DNA of 64,000 nucleotides from Aequorivita sp. CIP111184 (lineage in GTDB: Bacteria > Bacteroidota > Bacteroidia > Flavobacteriales > Flavobacteriaceae), in NCBI RefSeq assembly GCF_900489465.1, contig NZ_UEFQ01000013.1:837955-901954 (forward strand), written 5' to 3'. Shown here in pieces: positions 58,941 through 64,000 of this stretch. The notes under the pieces were generated by a model, which was not told the origin of the DNA, searched no databases, and saw only the letters and a program-made list of their open reading frames with translations. The first letter of the stretch is position 1; each line of letters opens with the position of its first letter. The position numbers and the translations under genes are program-made.

Positions 58941-61055
58941 TTATTCTTTTTTGTTTACTGATTCAATTGCAATTTTTGTGTCTTTCACAGGCAGTTTGCA
59001 CGCATTATTCATACAAACATAAATAAATGTTTCATTAGGTAAATAACGATTTTGAAACAATGGGCCTTTATTTTCACTGGTGCTTCCAGCAATAATTATG
59101 TTTGGAAGATAATGGGTATTTAGCTCTTTAATTTTTTCCGAAGCTTTTTCGCCAACAACAACTACTTCGTAAAAATTGTTTTTAAAATTACTCAAAAGGT
59201 CTAGCCAGTTTGAAAATCCGCTGGGATACTCTTCCATTTCCACTGAAACGTTTTTCAGCATTTGATGTGAAATATCATCATATCCTGTATTTTCAAAATA
59301 TTTTGAAAGCGTAAAAAGATTCTTGGCCATTGCCGAATTGGATGCGGGAATCACATTGTCGCGATATTCAAAATTTCTGGTAACAATAACTGGATCTTCC
59401 TTTGAAGTGAAGTAAAACATGTGTTTCTCCGAATCGAAAAAATTGGACAATGTATAGCCCGCCATTTCTTTTGAAAGATTAAGCCATTTTTCATCTAAGG
59501 TAATCTGATAAAGATCAACAAAAGCTTCAATCGTGAATGCATAATCTTCCAAATAACCGTTGATGTTGCTTTTTCCATCTTTATAATTGTGAAACAAAGC
59601 ACCGTTTTTTTGAAGTTGTTTTTCAGCTAGGAACGTAGCATTTTTTAAAGCTACGTTCAAATATTCTTTTTCGCCAAAAGCTTTGTATGCATCTACATAT
59701 CCTTTTAGCATCAAACCGTTCCATGATGTCAACGTTTTATCGTCCAAACGAGGTTTTGGTCTTTGGTTCCGATAGGCGAGAAGTATTTTTTTCCAACTTT
59801 TCTTTTTTTGTTGAAATGCTTCTGCGGTGAGCCCAAACTCGGTCTCAATTTCATTATCGCTCTTTTTTCTTATAAGTACGTAGTGATTGTTTTCCCACTT
59901 ACCGTAACTGTTAACATTATAATATTCTTTAAAAATTTTGAAATCGTCTTTCAACTCTACGTGCAATTCTTCTGAAGTAAAAACATAAAATGCGCCTTCT
60001 TCCAGTTTACCGGTTTCAGTCTTGCTATCTGCATCCAAAGAGGAATAAAATCCGCCTTCTTTATTTGTCATTTCGCGGGCTACAAAATCTAAAGTTTCTT
60101 CAACCACTTCTTTATATAGCGGCTTTTTTGTAACTAAATATGCATTACTATAAAGGCTTACAAGCTGGGCATTGTCATAAAGCATTTTTTCAAAGTGTGG
60201 GACATGCCATTTTTCATCGGTACTGTAACGTGCAAAACCACCACCAATTTGGTCGTAAAGCCCGCCATATGCCATCTTATCTAAAGTAAGTGTGACGTAT
60301 TCTAATAATTTTTTATCGCTTTCTGTAACAGCTTGCCGTAGTAAAAATTCAAGATTGTTGGGCATCATAAATTTTGGTGCGCCTTTAAAACCACCATTTT
60401 GCTCATCAAACCGTTGGGACCAATTTTTTAAAATTTTATCGGTTGGAAAATTTTTAAAATCAACATCCGCAGTATTTAAATGGACGAGATCCATGCTTTT
60501 TATGCCCTCTTCAAGCCTATTTGCATAAGCAATCAATTTTTCGGGTTCTTTTAAATACAATTCTTGTATTTGCTCCAGCGCGTTTATCCAATCTTGTTTT
60601 TTGAAATAAGTACCGCCCCAAACCGGTCTGCCGTCGGGAAGCGTTATTACATTTAGTGGCCACCCCGCACTGCCGGTCATGAGTTGTACTGCATTTATGT
60701 ATGTTTGGTCCACATCAGGACGTTCTTCCCGATCTACCTTTACTGAAATAAAATCTTTATTCATAACAGCTGCTACGGAATTGTCCTCAAAACTTTCATG
60801 TTCCATAACGTGGCACCAATGACAGGCAGCATAACCGATGCTGATTATCATTAGTTTTTTTTCTTTTTTGGCTTGTTGTAATGTGGTATCATTCCACGCT
60901 TGCCAGTTTACCGGGTTGTGTGCGTGCTGCAGAAGATATGGGCTGGATTCTTTTATTAAATCATTTGTATATTGATGTGTTTCCAAAGTTTCTTTTTTTG
61001 AAGAATTGCAACTTAACATAAAAGCTATCGCCAGAAAAGCAAATGTAAATTGCAT
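58941..61055 (-). CDS. DUF255/YyaL-type thioredoxin-domain lipoprotein
   Basis: 704 residues. The signal ends in a lipobox (AFMLSCNSS). The N-terminal thioredoxin-like domain has the family signature SPYLLQHAHNPVNWQAW, the active-site-like CHWCHVMEHESF (CHWC), and VDREERPDVDQTYINAVQ. From about residue 190 an (alpha/alpha)6 barrel of six-hairpin-glycosidase type follows (GGFARYSTDEKWHVPHFEKM; LTSWNGLMLKGYVDAYKAF). It is the bacterial relative of spermatogenesis-associated protein 20; biochemical function is unestablished. The normally cytosolic family appears here as an exported lipoprotein, which is common in Bacteroidetes. Confidence 0.9.
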   Translation of the reverse strand: MQFTFAFLAIAFMLSCNSSKKETLETHQYTNDLIKESSPYLLQHAHNPVNWQAWNDTTLQQAKKEKKLMIISIGYAACHWCHVMEHESFEDNSVAAVMNKDFISVKVDREERPDVDQTYINAVQLMTGSAGWPLNVITLPDGRPVWGGTYFKKQDWINALEQIQELYLKEPEKLIAYANRLEEGIKSMDLVHLNTADVDFKNFPTDKILKNWSQRFDEQNGGFKGAPKFMMPNNLEFLLRQAVTESDKKLLEYVTLTLDKMAYGGLYDQIGGGFARYSTDEKWHVPHFEKMLYDNAQLVSLYSNAYLVTKKPLYKEVVEETLDFVAREMTNKEGGFYSSLDADSKTETGKLEEGAFYVFTSEELHVELKDDFKIFKEYYNVNSYGKWENNHYVLIRKKSDNEIETEFGLTAEAFQQKKKSWKKILLAYRNQRPKPRLDDKTLTSWNGLMLKGYVDAYKAFGEKEYLNVALKNATFLAEKQLQKNGALFHNYKDGKSNINGYLEDYAFTIEAFVDLYQITLDEKWLNLSKEMAGYTLSNFFDSEKHMFYFTSKEDPVIVTRNFEYRDNVIPASNSAMAKNLFTLSKYFENTGYDDISHQMLKNVSVEMEEYPSGFSNWLDLLSNFKNNFYEVVVVGEKASEKIKELNTHYLPNIIIAGSTSENKGPLFQNRYLPNETFIYVCMNNACKLPVKDTKIAIESVNKKE

Positions 61056-61070
61056 AATAGAGATTTTAGT

Positions 61071-61108
61071 AAAACAAAAATACGCTTTTGAATTTTCAAA
61101 AGCGTATT
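61071..61108 (-). terminator. Terminator of the dodecin gene
   Basis: AATACGCTTTTGAA (61079-61092) is complementary to TTCAAAAGCGTATT (61095-61108); on the minus strand it is followed by TTTGTTTT. It separates dodecin from the DUF255 gene. Confidence 0.75.
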
Positions 61109-61128
61109 CTGATGATTTCTTAAACTAT

Positions 61129-61329
61129 TTATTTTACTTCAAATGTAATTTTTACGTTCACTCTAAACTGTGTAATATTGCTTTCATCCACAACACAACT
61201 TTGTTCTCGTAAATACACAGAGCGAATATTTTTCACACTTTTTGAAGCTTCCTTTACTGCGTTTCTTGTTGCATCTTCCCAACTTTCATTTGAGCTTGCG
61301 AGAACTTCAATAACTTTTAATACTGCCAT
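61129..61329 (-). CDS. Dodecin family protein
   Basis: 66 residues, the standard dodecin length. It has the ordered pattern VLKVIEVLASSNESWEDATRNAVKEASKSVKNIRSVYL and ends in a beta strand (FRVNVKITFEVK). Dodecins form dodecameric flavin-binding or -storing shells in the cytoplasm. The family's usual tryptophan for flavin stacking is present (SWEDA). Monocistronic; not detectably linked with a flavin gene. Confidence 0.9.
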   Translation of the reverse strand: MAVLKVIEVLASSNESWEDATRNAVKEASKSVKNIRSVYLREQSCVVDESNITQFRVNVKITFEVK

Positions 61330-61436
61330 AATTTCTTGGTTTTAGGTTAAAAATAATAGTAAAACACAATTTACAATTATTAGAAGCTAATTTTCTGAAA
61401 ATTAAGTTAAAAGGGAAGAATAAGAGCTCTAAATTA

Positions 61437-62360
61437 TTAACCATTAATTGCAACAACGCTATCTACCTGACCGTGTAACATTTCTTTTAGCATCGTTTCA
61501 ATCCCGTTTTTTAAAGTGATTGTGGAAGATGGGCATCCACTGCAAGCGCCTTGAAGAATAACCCTTACCGTTTTTGTTTCTTTATTGAATGAATCAAAAA
61601 GAATGTGGCCGCCGTCTCGCGCAACAGCAGGTTTTACATATTCGTCCAAGATTGAGATTATTTCTTTTTCAATGTCGGTATGCGCTTTTTCATTTTTTTC
61701 AGAAGTGTTTATTTCTGAAGAAGAACTATTTGAAGGGGTATCAACATTATTGAATATTTCGTCATTCAATATAGGCTTGCCGTTTTCTATAAATTTACGG
61801 ATGAACTCGCGGATTTCCATAGATATTTCCTGCCATTCAACCACATTGTGTTTCATTACCGAAACATAATTATTGCTTATAAATACTTCCTTTATAAATG
61901 GAAAATTGAATAAAGCTTTTGCCAGTGGTGAATGGGTTGCATCATCAATATTTTTAAACTCGAAAATTCCGGTCGCCAAAGTTTTATTTACCACAAATTT
62001 CATTACCGATGGATTGGGTGTGCTTTCGGCATAAACAGTAGCGGGAACTTTTATTGGAGCGTCCGTTTCAATAATTACCGGTTTACCAGCATTTAGATAT
62101 TCAAGGATAGAATCGGCAACTTCTTGTTGCACATCTTTCCACTCAACGATGTTGTATTTTTCAATAGCAATAAAATTCTGTGAAATATAGATGGTTTTTA
62201 CAAATGGAAGGTAAAAAAGTTGTTGTGCTAAGGGGCTGGTTTTTGCATCATCAATATTCTTAAACTCATAGCTGGTAGAGCGCGTTAAGAAAGAATTAGC
62301 AATAAATTTAACAATATTTTGGTTTGATGTTTCAGAAATTTCTATGTTAAATTGGGACAT
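61437..62360 (-). CDS. NifU-like Fe-S scaffold with duplicated N-terminal Nfu domain
   Basis: 307 residues. Two successive Nfu_N domains (about 1-100 and 105-205) share the patterns SPLAQQLFYLPFVKTIYISQNFIA and SPLAKALFNFPFIKEVFISNNYVS, and the second contains the typical TPNPSVMKFVVNKTL. An acidic, Ser-rich linker then leads to a C-terminal NifU domain (about 235-305) with the CxxC in GACSGCPSSTITLKNGIE. The CxxC binds a 4Fe-4S cluster that is passed to apo-proteins. Divergent from the secreted gene at 62436. Confidence 0.93.
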   Translation of the reverse strand: MSQFNIEISETSNQNIVKFIANSFLTRSTSYEFKNIDDAKTSPLAQQLFYLPFVKTIYISQNFIAIEKYNIVEWKDVQQEVADSILEYLNAGKPVIIETDAPIKVPATVYAESTPNPSVMKFVVNKTLATGIFEFKNIDDATHSPLAKALFNFPFIKEVFISNNYVSVMKHNVVEWQEISMEIREFIRKFIENGKPILNDEIFNNVDTPSNSSSSEINTSEKNEKAHTDIEKEIISILDEYVKPAVARDGGHILFDSFNKETKTVRVILQGACSGCPSSTITLKNGIETMLKEMLHGQVDSVVAING

Positions 62361-62408
62361 TTACTTGTTTTTTTTGCGAAATTATAAAAAGAAAAACAAT
62401 GTATTCAA

Positions 62409-62416
62409 TATATTTG
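62409..62416 (+). promoter_or_regulatory. -7 box of the large secreted gene
   Basis: TATATTTG matches TAnnTTTG 20 bases before the ATG at 62436, giving a leader of about 14 bases. Confidence 0.45.
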
Positions 62417-62435
62417 GCATCTTAACACCCCCATT

Positions 62436-64000
62436 ATGAAAAAATTAATACTTCTGCTGATTCTGTTTTCACCTTTTCTTAGTATAGCTCAAGTGAATCC
62501 AATTACAGACTTTCGACAATTTAATGGAAGGTATCAATTTACCGCTTTCGGGAATACTATGAATACCCAAGAAAATGGAGGCGGCTCACCATGTTCTGCA
62601 TTAACACAAAGTAGTGCCCCACTTAACTTAACTTTCGGACAAACATTTTTATCTGCCCATCTTTATTGGGCTGGTGCGGGAACAGGAGATTTTCAGGTAA
62701 AACTTAATGGAGCGGATATTACTCCAGATCGAATCTTCTCTCTTCAGGCCAATACTGGATTGGATTATTTTTCAGCATATAAAGATGTAACCAATATAGT
62801 TGCAGCTGCTGGTAATGGAACCTATACCCTTTCTGAATTGGATGTGAATCCTGCACTTCAGAGCGATCCATTATATTGTAGTGCGGGGACAAATTTTGCT
62901 GGCTGGAGTATAATTGTAATATATGAAGATCCTACATTAGAATTAAACCAAATCACCCTATTTGACGGTTTAGAATATGTTAATAGTACCAATCAAGACA
63001 TAAATATTGTTTTGGGTAATATTAATGCTTCTTCCGACATAGCCTCAAAAATTGGTTTTTTGGCGTGGGAAGGTGACTCGGGCATTCAAGTTGCAGAAAG
63101 TCTTCGTCTTAACGGTATCTTGATGGACACTCCACTAAATCCATTTAACAATTCATTCAATGGCACAAATACGTACACCAATTCCACTACTTTATATAAC
63201 ATGGATTTGGATTATTACGATCTTCAGAACCTAAATATTATACAACCAGGTGATACACAAATAGATATTCAACTTAGTTCTGGTCAGGATTTTATAATGG
63301 TGAATAATGTTATTGTAGGGGTCAATTCTGAACTTCCCGATGCTACAATAGAAATTGATGACCTTGGGGTGCTTTGTCAAAACAATAATATTGATGTAGA
63401 ATATACAGTATATAATGTAAACAGTACCAATGAATTGCCTGCCAATACGCCAATTGCTTTTTATGCGGATGCGGTATTAATAGGGCAAACCACTACTACT
63501 AATATCATTCCTTTAGGAGGTTCCGAAAGCGGTACTATTACGCTAGCTATTCCTATTGCTACGCCAAACAATTTCAACCTTAGAGCTGTTGTCGATGATA
63601 TAGGAAATGGTACTGGTATTGTTGCAGAAACCGATGAAAGTAATAATGAATTTATATACCCTGTTGATCTTAGTACGGCTGGAATAATTCTTACTCCTGG
63701 TCCAGCTTGTTTCGGCAGACCTGTTATTTTGGATTCTGGTGTAACCGATCCTCCATTTAATATTCAATGGTTTAGAAATGGTATTCCTATTCCGGGAGCA
63801 ACAAACGAAACACTTGCTGTAACAACAGATGGTATATATTCTGTTGAGGCAGTAGATGGCATTTGTCGCGTAGATAGCAATTCGGTGATCATTACCTTTA
63901 GACCCCAGCCCATTGCCAACCCTGCTGTTGATTTGTACCAGTGCGACGATGGCACGACCTCTGGGGTTTTCAACCTTACGGACAATGATGCCAACATATT
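62436..64000 (+). CDS. Large secreted adhesin-like protein, 5' part (cut by the window end)
   Basis: The frame opens at ATG 62436 and stays open to the last base, over 520 codons. It begins with a signal peptide (LILLLILFSPFLSIAQ). Residues about 25-305 form a domain with ALYWAG-like strands (SAHLYWAGAGTGDFQVKLNG). Residues about 310-410 resemble a CARDB adhesion module (VEYTVYNVNSTNELPANTPI...DESNNEFIYPV). An immunoglobulin-like/PKD-type repeat follows (ILTPGPACFGRPVILDSG...NIQWFRNGIPIPGAT). In this family the unseen C-terminus usually bears a type IX (type B) sorting domain, so export by SprA is likely but inferred. Confidence 0.85.
   Translation, partial: MKKLILLLILFSPFLSIAQVNPITDFRQFNGRYQFTAFGNTMNTQENGGGSPCSALTQSSAPLNLTFGQTFLSAHLYWAGAGTGDFQVKLNGADITPDRIFSLQANTGLDYFSAYKDVTNIVAAAGNGTYTLSELDVNPALQSDPLYCSAGTNFAGWSIIVIYEDPTLELNQITLFDGLEYVNSTNQDINIVLGNINASSDIASKIGFLAWEGDSGIQVAESLRLNGILMDTPLNPFNNSFNGTNTYTNSTTLYNMDLDYYDLQNLNIIQPGDTQIDIQLSSGQDFIMVNNVIVGVNSELPDATIEIDDLGVLCQNNNIDVEYTVYNVNSTNELPANTPIAFYADAVLIGQTTTTNIIPLGGSESGTITLAIPIATPNNFNLRAVVDDIGNGTGIVAETDESNNEFIYPVDLSTAGIILTPGPACFGRPVILDSGVTDPPFNIQWFRNGIPIPGATNETLAVTTDGIYSVEAVDGICRVDSNSVIITFRPQPIANPAVDLYQCDDGTTSGVFNLTDNDANI

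Noticed and set aside
1..64000. CRISPR array, tRNA or rRNA gene, prophage or intact insertion sequence
   Set aside because: No regularly spaced repeats, no cloverleaf or rRNA-like stretches, and no intact transposase, integrase or phage structural genes were seen on either strand.

Overview
The window is AT-rich chromosomal DNA from a member of the Bacteroidetes, almost certainly family Flavobacteriaceae. The evidence is a complete alternative complex III operon joined to a caa3/aa3-type oxidase, the type IX secretion translocon gene sprA in the order ruvA-sprA-gcvH-vanZ, a RemB-like gliding gene, TonB-family energy transducers, the fused malic enzyme/phosphotransacetylase, and repeated promoters with the Bacteroidetes -7 box TAnnTTTG (often with TTG about 20 bases upstream). 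The genus cannot be fixed from sequence alone. There are no tRNA, rRNA, CRISPR or intact mobile elements.

Layout. 1-4229: the 3' end of a metabolite-type operon (FAD oxidoreductase, cupin/JmjC-like protein, C45 acyltransferase lipoprotein, PaaK-like adenylate-forming ligase). 4251-5072: reverse-strand universal stress protein. 5162-9854: rimP-nusA-infB, preceded by a leader hairpin and closed by a strong terminator. 9797-10628: no intact gene, but the remains of a decayed one. 10629-11024: small SPOR protein on the reverse strand. 11149-23128: actABCDEF plus cytochrome oxidase subunits II and I, one respiratory operon moving electrons from quinol through multihaem cytochromes to O2. 23140-23267: palindrome plus a possible small RNA. 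23302-29627: ruvB, P450, queG, maeB, ruvA. 29631-37689: sprA, gcvH, vanZ-like. 37756-41573: three consecutive genes sharing a TonB-C-like domain with a paired cysteine signature, the last fused to an outer-membrane barrel. 41585-42577: exported metallo-beta-lactamase-fold hydrolase, reverse. 42651-47952: second respiratory cluster (haem O synthase, two oxidase subunit III genes, subunit IV, a SCO-like protein without the copper cysteines, a true SCO, DUF420 protein, a small CxxC membrane protein). This completes and assembles the oxidase whose subunits I and II lie 20 kb upstream. 48093-55769: MacAB-TolC-type efflux system with one ATPase, two permeases, two adaptors and one TolC. 55769-56428: tsaB. 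56436-61329: reverse-strand block with a tandem pair of secreted paralogues, MscS channel, DUF255 thioredoxin-like lipoprotein and dodecin. 61437-62360: NfuA-like scaffold with duplicated N-domain. 62436-64000: 5' part of a large secreted adhesin-like protein, cut by the window end.

Most genes are ordinary for the family. The items most worth a second look are the helix-hairpin-helix tail on ActC, the RemB/TonB-C trio, the small CxxC protein in the oxidase-assembly cluster, the degenerate SCO paralogue, the rimP leader hairpin, the palindrome-controlled putative small RNA, the tandem secreted paralogues of unknown function and the decayed gene after infB. Nothing here amounts to a clearly new defence, mobile or catalytic system.
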